A stretch of 64,000 nt of DNA from Gracilariopsis chorda (Eukaryota > Rhodophyta > Florideophyceae > Gracilariales > Gracilariaceae), in assembly GCA_003194525.1 (NCBI GenBank), contig NBIV01000142.1, positions 62,001-126,000 of the forward strand, given 5' to 3'. Shown here piece after piece: positions 1-12,140 of this stretch. The first letter of the stretch is position 1. Each line of letters begins with the position of its first letter. The position numbers were made by a program, and so were the translations under genes. The notes under the pieces were generated by a model. It did no database searches. It had not been told where the DNA came from and saw only the letters and a list, made by a program, of their open reading frames with translations.

Positions 1-1930
1 GAAGGGTCTCCGGGGAATCTATAAATGCCAGACGCCTGGTCTTGTACTATTGAAGTCCTGTTCATCTTCAGGAGTGGAGTACACAAGCAATTGTGGTGGG
101 AGTTACTGCGTACAACTCAGGAAATGTATTAGCTGCCAGGCAGAACAATTGCTGGCACCTATTTGTGTTTATGTATGCAAATAGAATCCATGCGTAGTGT
201 CAACTGAAAAGCTAGACCGGAACCAGATCATCAATGTCCCCTTTCAACTTCATCATACTGCAAGTATTTGATGATACTTTCCCCTCGGTCTTTGCGATAG
301 GCCTACACATGACGACCGTCCGAGACCTGAACTGGATAGGCCAAGACAGCAAGAGCTCGACCACCTAGTTTCGTAGCAGAGGACATGACTTGATGAACCT
401 TCTTCTGTCCGGCCAGGATGATTACCATTACAGCATGAAATCGAGGTTCATCTTCCTTCCGGTTGACCAGGCGACAGCTACTAGAACGTCTTTGAGGACC
501 TTTCCGAGCTCCACAGTGAACTGAAGCAGACTAGTTTATCACACGTAACTGGCCCAAAGTAGCCTGAGAAAGAGCAGTGTAGGCTCTAAGCTTTTTCCGG
601 CTCATGACGATATCTTGATCGATTAGTTCTGGATGGCGACGTCTGGGAGGCCCCAGGACCCATCGGAGGTACGAGAGTAACCTCATTTTCATTCTGGTTG
701 ACATGGGTACCTCTATCAACGGAAGTTTTGAGATCCTGAACCCCCAGAAACGAATATAACGTTCCCTTTACGCCGGTAAAGACACTCAAAGCCAGTGAAT
801 TCTTCACGGGGTTGACTCATGATTGAGAGAACCTGTCCAAACGAACGAATGGTGCTAACCAAGAGAATCACTAAAGCAATGATCTCCTGAACGGCTCATA
901 TATACAAGAGCATACCAAAGCGAGTGAAGACCTCTTCCTAGTTGTGTCTACACCAGAGAGAAGCCTCACATAGACGAGAGGTATACGCAGAAAGAAGACT
1001 CATTTATTGGGCTAGAAGAAATGCCATACGCATAGGACCTCTGAGCACAATTCACCTGGTTTTGGGCACTGTTGGGACAGGGCTGACGGACGTCAGTGAT
1101 CTTCGAATATCGGGGATGACCCACAGCGACTAAGAAGAGAGAAGCCTTACAGATTCGCAAGGGATGGTGCTCTGCACTATCCAGTATCATTCAGCGACGT
1201 CCATCGACTGCGACCAAACTGTTAAAGCGGGATGACGCATGACCGCCATCATACACGATACGCACTAGGTAGTAGCCAGAATTCACGGTATCCCAAGCAG
1301 AGAAGTTCCGAAGCTCGACAGAAGTTTTTCGAAGCTCGAATTAAAAAGAGAGCATCTTCACGAAAGAGCTCATTTCGGGCAGACTCGCAAATGTAATTGG
1401 AGTCGTGTCGAAGTATTTAGATAGTCTGTTCGCGTCGTCTCTGCAACATGGCACATCCACAATGTTTAGGAGAGCAGCTGGCATACACTCGCCATCGTTG
1501 TTGCGGGTTTAAACGTGACGCTCCTCTCATATGCTGAACTCCAGCAAACGAACATTAGACGGACACGCATGTGAGCCTTGAGAGATGGAAACAGTGAACC
1601 TGGGATTCACTTTACACCATTCGATGAACAACTTTCGACTGTCTCGACCATGGATGTCACCGCCGGACCCAGGAGCGGTAGGCCCACTGGGCATATGTCC
1701 ATCTTTCGCAAGATTCTTCGTGGCGGTCGTGATTGGCGCGATACGACAAACCGGGCAAAAGAGAGTCGTGTCGAACATCTACCATGTCCATAGGTCTTTC
1801 ACCTGAAATCCAGAGAGCCCAAACTGTCTTCCACTTGCTCCCCTGAAATGTCCTTCGAAGACAATTATACGGTCTACTTCCCATCCAGAATGGCGTGAGC
1901 TGGATCTTGGAGAATTAGAGACGGACAAGT
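1..1930. other. No recognisable gene
   Basis: Nearly 2 kb without a convincing coding region. The open frames are under 90 codons, overlap each other on both strands and contain no motif I can name. Several minus-strand stretches between about 200 and 800 read like eroded protein (Arg- and Pro-rich) but I cannot assign them to a family. This is probably decayed transposon sequence left of the Helitron. Confidence 0.5.
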
Positions 1931-1939
1931 GGCTCCATT

Positions 1940-1954
1940 GCGTGCTTCGCACGC
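1940..1954. repeat. Hairpin near the expected Helitron 3' end
   Basis: GCGTGC (1,940-1,945) and GCACGC (1,949-1,954) form a perfect 6-bp stem with a TTC loop. Helitrons normally carry a short GC-rich hairpin just before a CTRR end. On the minus strand a CTAA followed by T lies about 25 nt beyond the stem. That spacing is longer than the typical 10-12 nt, so the assignment is tentative. Confidence 0.35.
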
Positions 1955-2138
1955 GTTAAGGAGTAAGAGAAGCATTGGAGTGAAAGGAGTATTTGGGTAG
2001 CGTGTTTTGGGTAATTTGTTTGTAGAATGAGAGTATTTTTGGGGAGTAATAAGGGAGAAGAAAAGAAAAAAATGAAAGAAAAAAGAAGACGTTTACTCAA
2101 AGCTATCAAGTTTGTCTACGAAAGAACTTCGGGGTACA

Positions 2139-3690
2139 CTACATTATTGGTAGAGATGCTACCGGCAGGGAAACAGGCCACGATGTTGGACGGGTTGGTG
2201 GTCCGAGAAAAGGCGACGTACAGCTAGCCATGAGTAAAACAGCCATCACGCAAATCCAGTCCGATGCGACCTCTATACGACTGACCCTGTGCTTTATTGG
2301 TAGTGATGCTAAAACAGACACGTACTGGGAACTGGGTGCGAGTGAAGTTGGGAACCGGAAAGTTGTGGTCTCCAGGTCCACAGGGCATGCGCGGAAAGCA
2401 TAGTGCGTTGCCACGATTTACTCCAGAAGCGAGTTGAAGGAACAGTACGTTGCTTTGCATGTCTTCTACAGTATAGATTGCACCATTGACGTGGCCATTT
2501 CAGGGATCCAAGTTTCAAATGAGCATAACCACAAAGCCCTTTTTGAGTTTGAGGCGGTGGTCCGGCAGCGCTGACCCGGCAGTCAGAGTGTTGAGCATCT
2601 CGACAGGGTACTGCAGCGCGGCATCGTCCTCGTCACTCACCTTGTCCGCACTGAGGTCCGTGCGATACGCTCCAGGTATCATGTGGCCTATAGAGTCGTT
2701 GAGCTGTGGTAGGTGATAGTTTCGTGCGGTGATAATCACCGTTGACGTTAGCCAATCCGCATCTATGTACCTTTCAGCGATATCATGAAATACCTTACGG
2801 ACCATGGTGCGGAACAACTCCACACATTGTACGGACTCTGGCAGCGTGAAGGGATGCTTTGGCGGGACGGTGCCTGGCAGTCTGCCCTCTCCAATCTGGA
2901 AGTGGGTGTTTGGAAACTGCAGTGCCTCCTGTGTCGCTGTGGGGTCTCGACGGAGCGCAGAAAGCCGCATGTTCTCAGTCAATCTCAAGTTGCGAAAGTG
3001 AGAAAAGAGACTTGAGCGATTGATGCACTCGTTCACGATCACTGATCGAGAGCCGCGACGAACAACGGAGAGAATCTGCCGAAAGTCACTAGAAAGCAAT
3101 ACGAACTTGCCTCCAAAGGAGAGCTGCGAGCGCGTTATGTCACGGAGAGTGCGGTCTACGGCTTTGACGCAGAAGCGATGACACGTTACGATCTCATCCC
3201 AGATAATGAGGTCGACGTTCTTCATCCGATTGGCCAGGTGCGAGTTGACCAGGATGTTTCACGTGCTCTCAGCGGTGGCTGGGATGGGAATCCTGAACAT
3301 GGAGTGGGCCGTCCGACCGCCCTCAAGCAGTATGGCTGCTACAGAAGACAGGGCTACCGTAAGGATGGACTTGCCACGAAGGCGTAACGTGGTCTGAGTT
3401 GCCTTGGAGAGGAAGGTCTTGCCGGTTCCACCCGGAGCATCAAAGAAGAAGACGCGAGTGGTTGGCTGCGTTGGCGTAGAAGGACCACCAAGACCCTGCA
3501 AGCTCTTCGCGGACACGCCAAGAAGGATGGTCCCCACGACGGTATTGAACGCCAGACGCTGACGCTCATTGAAGAGAGGGAGGGCAGCTTGCACAGTGTC
3601 GTTCAGCTCCGACTGGAGTTGCTGCGGAGACCAGGCTGGAGCGCGCATTTCCGGTAGGTCCTACATGGGTTTCGGAAGACCGTACGATGA
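2139..3690 (-). pseudogene. Helitron helicase region (Pif1-type), broken
   Basis: This is the C-terminal superfamily 1 helicase half of the Helitron protein. Motif I (Walker A) is visible as APGGTGKTF near 3,415-3,440. Motif II is present as LIIWDE near 3,210, with WDE replacing the more usual DE-A/S context. Motif III region reads SSDFRQ. The C-terminal motifs TNKAQGQSY (V/Va) and LYVAFSRT (VI) follow near 2,200-2,310. The frame is broken by TGA at 2,515 (family consensus Arg in LIRNL), TGA at 2,500 and TAG at 2,224 (consensus Gln in HGQLYVA). It would unwind DNA during rolling-circle transposition if intact. It lies directly downstream of the Rep half, joined through a one-base frameshift. 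Confidence 0.88.
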
Positions 3691-6600
3691 CAGAGACGCC
3701 AGTGGGCCAACCATTTCTTCAATGCCTTTTGCACTTCTAAGAGAACGTAAGAGCTGGCTCTTTCGTCGTCGGGCAGTGCGTGCATCATGTTGCGATGTCG
3801 AGCGCGTATATCCTGCAGGAACATCGATAGATGCTGCTCCCGCAGAAAACAGGGGTCCAACGGCTCGCAGTAAAGCAAGATGGCGGCAAACAAATGAGAG
3901 AGCGGAACAAATGAGGAGTGAAAGGACTCGCGTAGTGCCCGTCTCCACTCGCTGTCGTCAGCGAGAAGGCCCGTCTTGAGGCAGACCTCCCTGAAGCTAC
4001 CACACTGCTGACCATCCACGGTGCCGAGATGCTGAAAGGAAGTAGCACCCCCTGTGTGGGTCAAGAGTAAGCGGAGGTAGTACCGCTCACCCTCTCGTGG
4101 ACTGGCAGTGTTAATGCGCCCAACTACATGCGCACCGCTGCCAGTGAAGTCGTATAGATTAGCTGCTGCAGCGGCCGCTAAGGAGGAGGTGGGCTGGCTT
4201 CTAGACACCGAAAGACGTCGGAGACATGCACGCGGCTTCCAGGATTTGTTTGATTTGTTCCAAGTAAAGTACCTCGGGAACTGGGCATACGGGATATGCT
4301 GTGCACCGGTGTACTTTTGGTTGGCCACAAACCACTCAGTCAGCTTGGTTCCTGCCCGCTCTCTGTTAGCAGCAGAGTGCTCGTCGCCTTCCTGGAAGAA
4401 AACCGTATGGTGATCTTCCAAGTGTACTTCAAGCCCCCGGACGGGTGGATTGCGATCGACAATGTCGAACGCAAGCAATCGCCACACTGCTTCGGAGGCT
4501 GACACATACCGTGCGTCCTGGAAGTTCTAAATCTCGTCATGGCGTCCGTTCTCGTCTACAATGTCCATGGTGACTGTGTCGGAACCCTTGCACACATACT
4601 TGAAGAGGTATTTGATACCGCCAAGTCGCGATATGCATAGGTCAACGTTGATGTGGCATGCACACCGTCGGAGAAGCTCTGGGCAATGTGGAACCACCCA
4701 AAAATTGACCAACGTCACTGTGCACTGTCGACGGCCGACCCTGCAGCTTCGTTCCACAGACACCGCGCCCTCGGAAAGAGCGCGTCTTCAGTAGCTGATG
4801 TAGTACTCATTCTCAAGCCGTGCAGTTTCGGAGCGAAATGGCTCCGGAAAGTGCTTCAAGCAGGTCAGCTCGCGCATGCACAGCGCTGACCGATTGCCTG
4901 CACCGCACGGAGTGTGAATTATGTGCTTGAGCACCATCTCTTGTAAGGTGGCGTCGGAGGAAGGAGGAATCTCAGCTGAGATGAGCTCGTCAATGTGAGC
5001 AGGGTCTCGGAGCTGCTGCTTTGCATATTCGTTGAGGAAGAAGATAATATGCACATGTGGTAGGCCTCGCTTTTGGAACTCGATTACCGGCACGTGAGCA
5101 AGAACGGCTCCAAAGAACTTTTCATCAATGAAAAACGACATCAAGGCTTTCATCTTGAGACGAAACACTCGAGCACAAAGATCGGGTCGATCGGGAGCGC
5201 GCTGACCATCGAACAGCGCCCTGGTGATGTCAGGCCAGTTTGGATTGCACGTCATCGTGGGAAAGATATCGGTGTGCCCAATGGTGTTGGATATGCAGAT
5301 GGTGTCGCGCATTTGCTGTCTCATGTATCAGTCACCTCCTACAAATGTGGAGGGCAACACGAACAGTCGTCCAGCGCGAACAGCATCGGCCTCATCCACG
5401 CCCACCAGAGCGTCACCCAGGCTCTCCCGCAGAGATGTATAGTCCGCAGCTCAAAGTGTATCCTGGTTGTGTCGTAAGTAAGACAAACGCTCCGACTCAA
5501 CCTTGCCGAACTGGTCAACCATGTACTGCTGGAAGAGCCGTTTGCCGCGTAGAATCGTAATGAACTCGGTCGATCTCTCGAAAAGCCGCCACGAATAATG
5601 CATCAGCGGAGTCACCTTCTTCTCTCGTGAGGCGTTCGGTGGGCAATACCTCATCTCAGGGTGCCATCCGTCCTGGCCACATGGGAACAAAAGAACGTAG
5701 CTCAAGGGATCGTACGATCTGTCACTGACGGGGATACTGTCCAGCACCTCATCACCATTTACAGTGAGCTCTCCACGCCTATGCACAACAATATTGCACG
5801 TCCCAATCTCGCCGTCCTCATTCCCTGGAATGATGGCGGCTACTTGCAACGCCTCGGTCCGGTTGTAGCGACGAACATGCTCGCTGCGGGGCCGTCTATC
5901 AGCATGGATCACCATCTGATACGTATTTGCTGGCGTATCGGTGATAGCCCACTCGCGCAGCTTGCAGAATGTCTGCACGTATGGGTTCCCCGTGTGCAGC
6001 ATGGCTGCCAACTGAGACAGCAGTTCCGGTTAGAGGCGGGGCAGCAACCCCGCTCGCCTCGCAGACTGCGCGTCATAGTCGGTGTCATGGATGTACACAG
6101 ACAGAAATGCGGTCTGGACACCCTGAGCAGGAATGAGCGGACCCATGTAGTGATAGAACTGTCCCTGCATGGTGATCGTAGGATTGAAGGTAGAGTCTCC
6201 TAAACCAAGACTCACCCAGTTTGCCTTGACCGAAGCCATAGACATAACTGTGTTGTAGGCACGGATCTCAGCACGAAAGTGGTTCTCTCGGGGCCCAGTC
6301 CCAGTCAACAGTTGACGAAGAAGAGGTGGAGGCTGCAGAAGCTGAGGGAAGCTGAGATGCCCTTTTGGGCAGCACTGCGAGAAAAGCGGGTTCCGGCGAG
6401 AGCTGTTAACCACTATCTCCTCTCTGAAGTGCAGTGCCTTGCAGAAGCGGCACTCGACATTCATGAGACCAATATCCATGTAGCCACTCTCATCGACATT
6501 ATCCGAGTCAAACAATCGACAGGCGACATTTCGGTTCTCGCGCTCAGCTTTAAGACACTGTTGTCGAACAGCTGCGCTCTCGAGCTCTCGTGATGCCTGC

Positions 6601-7007
6601 CTAGATGTTCTTTCAGAGTGACGGCGAGAATGGTCAGCAGCGGGGTCATCCTGTTGCCTTGCAGCACGATGGGCGTCACGATCGTTTACCTGACGATTTG
6701 CCCGATTATCTGGCGTCTCTGAAGCTCGTGCCGAAGCAGTGGCTGTACGGTTGGCCTCACGAACGTCATCAGTCTGCGCGGCGGGAGCTGTAGCCCTTCT
6801 TCTTCGCGCACGTTCCCTATCAGCTGCTCTTCGTGCTTCACGCTGTTCCTCAGTTTCACTTGCCCTCCGTATGGCTGCTCGCTCTCTATTACGACGTCTC
6901 CTCTCTGCCTGTTGCTCACTGGACTCTGCTCGATGTCTTGCAGCAGCACGTTGACGGTTCTGCTCACGTGTGGCCTCGCCTGAAGCACTGGGCTGAGTTG
7001 GAGGCAT
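3661..7007 (-). pseudogene. Helitron Rep region (HUH nuclease), broken
   Basis: This is the N-terminal part of the Rep/Hel protein. It starts at an ATG at 7,007 with a strongly basic, coiled Arg/Glu/Ala-rich segment of about 150 residues. A C-x2-C...HF...CC cluster follows near 6,350-6,450 and is typical of Helitron-like helicase N-domains. The HUH motif reads GLPHVHIIF near 5,050-5,066. The catalytic tyrosine region reads KYLFKYVCKG near 4,584-4,610. The rolling-circle motif TMTCNPNWPDI precedes HUH. The same frame is interrupted by TAA at 6,030, TGA at 5,451, TGA at 5,328, TGA at 4,788 and TAG at 4,527. Three of the TGAs sit where the family usually has Arg. A one-base shift between about 3,690 and 3,720 moves reading into the helicase frame. 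It cannot make a full protein. Confidence 0.88.
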
Positions 7008-7666
7008 TGTAAAAAGAACTTAAGCACACCACACAAAAGACCAACTGTCCAAAGCCCGGCAAAGCAAAAAACGAAAAGAAGGAAAAAAAAGATATGGTCG
7101 AGAACAATTGTGCTACGGGCTGCCAAACACTTTTATGCACCTAGCACCGAAGTTTTGGATAGTTGCAACGAAGATAAAATATCTTGACCACAAAGAAACC
7201 GCCTAGATTGGGAACTGACCTGTACAGAGTAAACAGGGGGCCGTGCCTGCAGAGTCTGCCAGGACTGCGAGATTTACAATCCCAAAATCGCTAGGCAACT
7301 CTGTGCTGGACGTACTTTAGTCCGAAGACCGTTTCCCTTTAACAGTTCCTTAGATCAAGACAGAGTCGCCGTTGCTCGACTAGTACTCTGTTGTCCCCTG
7401 TCTAGACTCTTTAAGGGCTACTCCTTCCGTGCAAAGCACGTTTGGTGGGAAGCTATCGTACCTCACGTGAACGCCACCCAGAAGTAGTTGCCGAACCAAT
7501 AAAATCTGGATGAGGAACGCGTTATTCCGTGAGAAAGTTAAACTTAAGAGATCCCGCCAGTACAGCCAGCGTACCTTTTTCAGACGTCCTGACTCGCCCA
7601 GAGTGCCAGAACCCACACCGTAGGTTAACCACAGCGAAACAGAACGCGAGCGCTCAGTGGGCTAGT

Positions 7667-7912
7667 GCATTGCACGCTTTTGTATAGCGTGCAATGCCAT
7701 TGGTGCACATGACCGTAGAAAAGTAGTAATTAAAACGGTCATGTGCACTACACTGCAACGGCTCGGTTACTGTAGTGTAACGTGTGGGGTACTTTGGTCA
7801 AACGGATAGGCTACTGTGGCAAGCAAACGGCGCCAGGTGGAAACGTGTCGCATTATGCAGTGGAAGGTGCCTCTTGGAGCGAAGAAAATGCCATGTTTCC
7901 ACTTGGCAGCCT
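7667..7912. repeat. Cluster of perfect and near-perfect palindromes
   Basis: Four hairpins are packed into about 250 bp. One pairs 7,667-7,677 with 7,687-7,697 (11 bp perfect). One pairs 7,703-7,716 with 7,735-7,748 (14 bp perfect, 18-nt loop). One pairs 7,746-7,752 with 7,771-7,777 (7 bp). A longer imperfect pair lies around 7,829-7,845 and 7,897-7,912. No coding frame covers them. This looks like a foldback or MITE remnant; an origin or regulatory role is possible but unsupported. Confidence 0.6.
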
Positions 7913-7929
7913 CTTTGCCAATTTTGCGG

Positions 7930-9780
7930 CCATTGAGTGAGCGTTAGCTGACACACAAACACACAGACGGACAGACTTCCACTTTAGTAGGGGGGATGGT
8001 GCATTGTGAGCGTGTACCGAAAAAGGACCAGCTTGTGACGGAGCAGACCTCTCTCGAGCTGATTGATTGATAGATAGTGACGCAACCCATCTCCTTGATC
8101 GGAGACGCGAGATATTGGAGCTGGCATAGGGTGTAGTCGTGGCGGCATCGGAAGTTTTGTCTTTCCAGAGAACGATCTCTTTGGGGCTTTATGTCCTTGA
8201 GGCGTTGATTTGTTTCGAGTTGATCGCTTGGATATCGGTTTGGTAGGTCATTGCTATCGGCGCTTTTGCTTGGGTCGTTCGCTCTTGCCACTTTTTCCCA
8301 GGGCTTCTCTTCCTACCAGAACACTTATTCCTCTTGTACAACGTTCGTGTAGATCGATTACGGAGGCGTACGGGTGGCAGAAAGATATTTCCGATAGGCG
8401 TTTTCTAGTCGTGTAGTTCACTTTCGGCTTGGTACTAGTCACGCTAGACGCATTTTTGACGTGGTTGTGTATTAACGCGCTCTTGAAGATCGTCACGCGG
8501 AAGAGGACCAAGCTCTGGGGGAAGGTCTGGTTATATAATTCTGAAACGCCACCTGGGGTGGCGGTTTGAGGGGGGAATGTGTCACATGCCTGTGGAGCAC
8601 AAGCGTTGGTTTAGGTATGGTTTTTGTTCTGCACATTTTTACTGGGCGCTGCCCAGTTTCCAGCATGGAAGCTGAGCATTTCCTCCACATAAATAAGCAC
8701 TGCTTAGTCTTGCCAGTTTACTGCCTGAAAAAGATGCATTAAGAAACTCCCAGACCAGTAAAGTCCGGGGCCACGTCTTCCGCATTACCTCTATCCCAGC
8801 AAAAACATCGCGCGTGCTCCCCCGTTTTTCTTGCGCAACAGCATTCATCAAAGATATAAAGGCTTCATTCGTATTAGGCAATTGTTGTTGTACATTATTT
8901 ACATGTTGGTGGAGTTGTTGTATAGTTTGTATACTTTGATGATATGATGATTTATTCTGAACGAACATTATAGTTCACAGATAGTTTACGCCATGTTATG
9001 CAGATATTTATTCAAATTTAAAGTTTCTTAGACCTAAAATGCTTAATTTCATGGCTTAGAGAAATTGCAGTGTGCTCGGGCGTTTTCGTAATACTTGTAA
9101 TACGGGTGCCCCCTAAAAAGGTAGACATACTGGCATATTACAAGAAAGCTGACGCCCTTTCCTGATGAACATCTGTAAGGTAGTGATGACTGTAAGACAG
9201 AATATCCTTACACCACGAATTGCAGACGGGTCAGTGCATCTTAACCTTTTCCATGAATGCCACTTGTAAACGATGAGATGCCCCACCGAATCTGGATTGA
9301 CTGATCAATGAAGAATATGATTGGCTGGGCAGTTGTGATCTTTCCACGACATAGTGCGTGATTTGGGTCTGTGACAAATGTTAAAACTATCACTCTTGCT
9401 GGTGGTCACTTTGTCCGGCATTTGCTGACGTCGAGCAACTGTATCACCTTGAGAGCAACCTCTGCTTACAGCTGTTGAAATTGGGACCAGGCGGTTACTG
9501 AGTCGGTTACCCATGTTGAGATGATATGGAGTTATCGTACTAAACGTATTCTCGTCCATGGGTGACCTGATGGCTATTTGATTCAATAGAGGCTTATGAC
9601 AATCTGGCCTCGATAAGGATATTTTCAAAGGTTTTGAAATTTTATCATTTTTGAAATACAAAGCGTGACTGAGCCTGGATAAAGGTGTAGCAGCTGCCTA
9701 AACTATTAGACGTGGGCGATTTGTCTACTGAACAACTTGAAATTGTTTCGACTGACACATGCTGGTTACAACTTGTCGGT
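7930..9780. other. No recognisable gene
   Basis: About 1.85 kb without a family match. A minus-strand frame at 8,639-8,968 begins with a Gln/His/Asn-rich helical stretch and could be part of a retroelement Gag, but it carries no zinc knuckle or other marker. A minus-strand frame at 9,305-9,661 is likewise unassigned. Confidence 0.4.
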
Positions 9781-9799
9781 TTATGATTGGTCAGAGTTA

Positions 9800-10686
9800 T
9801 CGCTTTTTTAACGGATGTCTGGTCTCAGACTCCTTGAGTATCATCACGTTTGTCAGTCTGGACGTCAGTTGTCAGATCAGCTAGCTTCTTTTTCTAAGGA
9901 GTGTGACACAATGTATATTGTTGGATTTCATGGAATGGACCGACTTGCTGCCGGTAATCCACAGCAACTTCAACAGCGCTCCATCCCCACATCGTAACAA
10001 CATTCCTCCGTTAACCGCTTTTTTGTGTATGAAGCCTACTCCACCCATCTCCTCGTTTTATCGCTCAAGTACACAGAAGACAGTCAAAGTCAGTGATGTG
10101 ATTCTCGAACGGGTTGTCAACGTCAAGGCGCTGCAGAAAGCGTGCGAAGAACTTCATCCTCTGATACAGAACAGTCTACAAAAAAAAAACAGAGCGGCAT
10201 CACGACAGAAAGATTCGACAGGAAAACTCGCCCAATTTCACCGAGAGCAATTTTGTTCTTGTCGCTCGCGACGAATTCTACGCTGTCGAGAAGCTTGCTC
10301 TGCGTTGGCGTGGACCATGGGGAGTGCTCCAAGCCCTCTCTCACTACGAGTTTCAACTGGAAGATCTGCGAAACGGATTCACTGAAGATACTCACGCCTC
10401 TCGTCTGAAGTAGTACCATGACAGTTCGCTGGACACTGAGGCTATTCTTCCTCACGTCATCTCATCCGAGACTGGAATGCGTGTTACGCGTTTAATAAAA
10501 CTGGTCAAAGCCTACGAAGGAGTAAAAGTGCTAGTACGTTGGAAGGGACGTAGTGCATCTGAAGACACTTTTGAGCCACTGAACCACATTTACGAAAATG
10601 TTCCGACCATGCTGAAGCATTTGCTCGATAGTAGGAACACTACGGCTCAGCTGGCCGAACAAGCTCGTTCTAAACTAGGTCTCTGA
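9800..10686 (+). pseudogene. Ty3/gypsy integrase C-terminus with chromodomain
   Basis: This is the 3' end of a gypsy-type Pol. Reading across frames gives the end of the integrase core (WTDLLPVIHS near 9,940), then a linker. A conserved C-terminal block follows with KLALRWRGPWGVLQ, ending THASRLK near 10,405. Last comes a chromodomain-like module (VLVRWKGRS, TFEPLNHI, ENVP) ending at 10,686. The chromodomain would bind modified histones and steer integration. The copy is dead: an A run near 10,179 shifts the frame and a TAG at 10,411 interrupts it. No upstream RT or protease was found within the window, so only the Pol tail remains. Confidence 0.8.
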
Positions 10687-10983
10687 AATAGAGCAGTGTA
10701 CCCATTTCTGGGTCTGTAGTGTTGGACAGAACCCCAAACAGGTACAGGGGTCCTCCACCTAAGAAGCCTGGGTACGCAACAGTAGAGTAGGTAGTCGTCT
10801 GCATCCGAACAGTTCCCAGTTGGGAACCAGCTTTGTGGTATTTAGGCCATGGCAGAACCGCCTTTCAGTAATTCAAGACATCGAACCTCACCATTTCCCG
10901 ACGAACAACATGCGTAGCCTGGCACACTCTGACGGGCTACCGAATGCCTCTAATATTGAGAAAAGTGACTTCCATTCGTCAAC

Positions 10984-11367
10984 TTAGTCAGACTTTACGC
11001 GTCGTTCGTTGAATCTAGGCTTATGCTTTGTGGTGTTTAGAAGCAACCTAGTACTCTTCTTCTCTGTTGCATACCATTCTTTCAGTTTGCAATACATCCC
11101 AATAGGGTTTCGTCGTTCTGATGCGACGGCTTGAAGCGGAGTATCCTCCAAACACTGAACCAGGTACATGAGCGTTTTGGAAATCTTAAGCTTCTTTTCA
11201 TCAGATCGTGCGTCGGTGTCTCCTCCATGGGATGGATACCGCAGAATGACAGGAAGAAAACCCTTTGATCCCAATAGTGCTTCCATTCTCATTTTCAATA
11301 GCCAAGAATCATCATGGAGTTCAGGAAAAGAACGGGGAAGCTTCTTCAAAGTTTCGTCTTCCATCAC
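10984..11367 (-). pseudogene. Ty1/copia Gag-like fragment
   Basis: A 127-codon frame resembles the UBN2-type N-terminal Gag of copia elements. It has a Trp-containing KMRMEALL helix, a charged spacer, a helix ending LVQCLEDTPLQAV, and a KLKEWYATEK motif matching the usual W-x-L-x3-Y segment. Gag would form the particle shell around copia RNA. No zinc knuckle, protease or RT follows on the minus strand, so this is an orphan fragment. The repeat at 11,650-12,108 lies immediately upstream on its strand and might be its LTR. Confidence 0.55.
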
Positions 11368-11649
11368 AGTATGGAGCGACTCACAAAAGAAGTTGTGCTA
11401 GCCAAATATCAATCCGTAGAGCACGATGCTACCACTGTCGGTAGATGGCTAACATCTCCGTTCTCATGGAAAAGCTTCAGCCAGATTCTTTATGTACGTA
11501 CTGTGCCCAGACAAACGTCTGATAAGATGAAAGACGCTTGATACTATTTTCGTTGCAGAGCAAGGAACCATTCAACGAAAACATCATATCAAGTTCCTAC
11601 CGTGACATTTACGTCATCACAAAATCTCTCACCACTTTGTCCAAGCAAT

Positions 11650-12108
11650 TTTGTCCTACTTAAACGTGAGACAAACGTGCTTACGCAATTTCGTCTAACC
11701 TAAGGTCAGAAAATTGAGTTTCATAGCACAAACAGGATCATATGACATAACTCCTGTCGAGGAGATCTACGTGAAGGTCATGGATAGTGCTTTAGAGAGA
11801 TTGTTTTGCGTATGATTGCAAGTGTAGCACTATATCCTAAGTCCATACGTTCCGTTTTATACGAGCAAAGAGAGAAAATACTTCTCTACCCAACTAGAGG
11901 AAGAGTTGCAACACCCACAGTACACCTTCAACATGCAGTAATCACTTGCTTACACTGATAGCATTTATCTCCATCTGGATTTAGCTTCATACACTTCACG
12001 TTTTGCCTACCAAATGCGCCATGAAGACAAAAATTCATAACACGAAGCATCTAAGCAACAGATGTACCTCCTAGACCGCTGTGACAATATCACTTGCGAT
12101 GAGTAGCG
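11650..12108. repeat. Left member of direct repeat pair flanking the LINE
   Basis: About 455 bp match 17,498-17,960 in the same orientation, at roughly 85% by eye. Shared blocks include TCGTCTAACCTAAGGTCAG, GCAAGTGTAGCA and ACGTTTTGCCTACCA. The two copies sit immediately either side of the LINE. They could be LTRs of a copia-like element or two members of a dispersed repeat family. Confidence 0.75.
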
Positions 12109-12115
12109 GAGCGGT

Positions 12116-12140
12116 CAGCTCAGCCCAAAGGGCTGAGCTG
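12116..12140 (-). repeat. Terminal stem-loop of the LINE
   Basis: CAGCTCAGCCC and GGGCTGAGCTG form a perfect 11-bp stem around AAA. It sits just past the last coding part of ORF2 and within 10 bp of the left direct repeat. LINE reverse transcriptases of stringent type recognise such 3' hairpins to prime copying, so this likely marks the 3' end. Confidence 0.65.

Larger units (their letters stand above)
1940..7010 (-). mobile_element. Decayed Helitron (rolling-circle transposon)
   Basis: One minus-strand unit of about 5 kb encodes, in order, a basic Arg/Glu/Ala-rich N-terminus, a Cys-rich region, the Rep HUH nuclease, the Tyr-containing Rep core and a Pif1-type helicase. That order is the Helitron Rep/Hel architecture. 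The reading frame is kept across at least eight isolated stop codons and one frameshift, so the copy is dead but not ancient. A 6-bp hairpin lies below the helicase end at 1,940-1,954, where a Helitron 3' hairpin would be expected. I could not fix the exact ends (5'-TC and CTRR-3'), so the boundaries are approximate. Confidence 0.85.

Noticed and set aside
3569-3979. A 136-codon plus-strand frame opposite the Helitron
   Set aside because: It is a shadow of the Rep/helicase coding strand and has no motif of its own.
7930-8020. A CRISPR-like or tandem array, from repeated ACACACAAACACACAG
   Set aside because: It is a short CA-rich simple sequence without regular spacers; a similar string near 29,205 is isolated.
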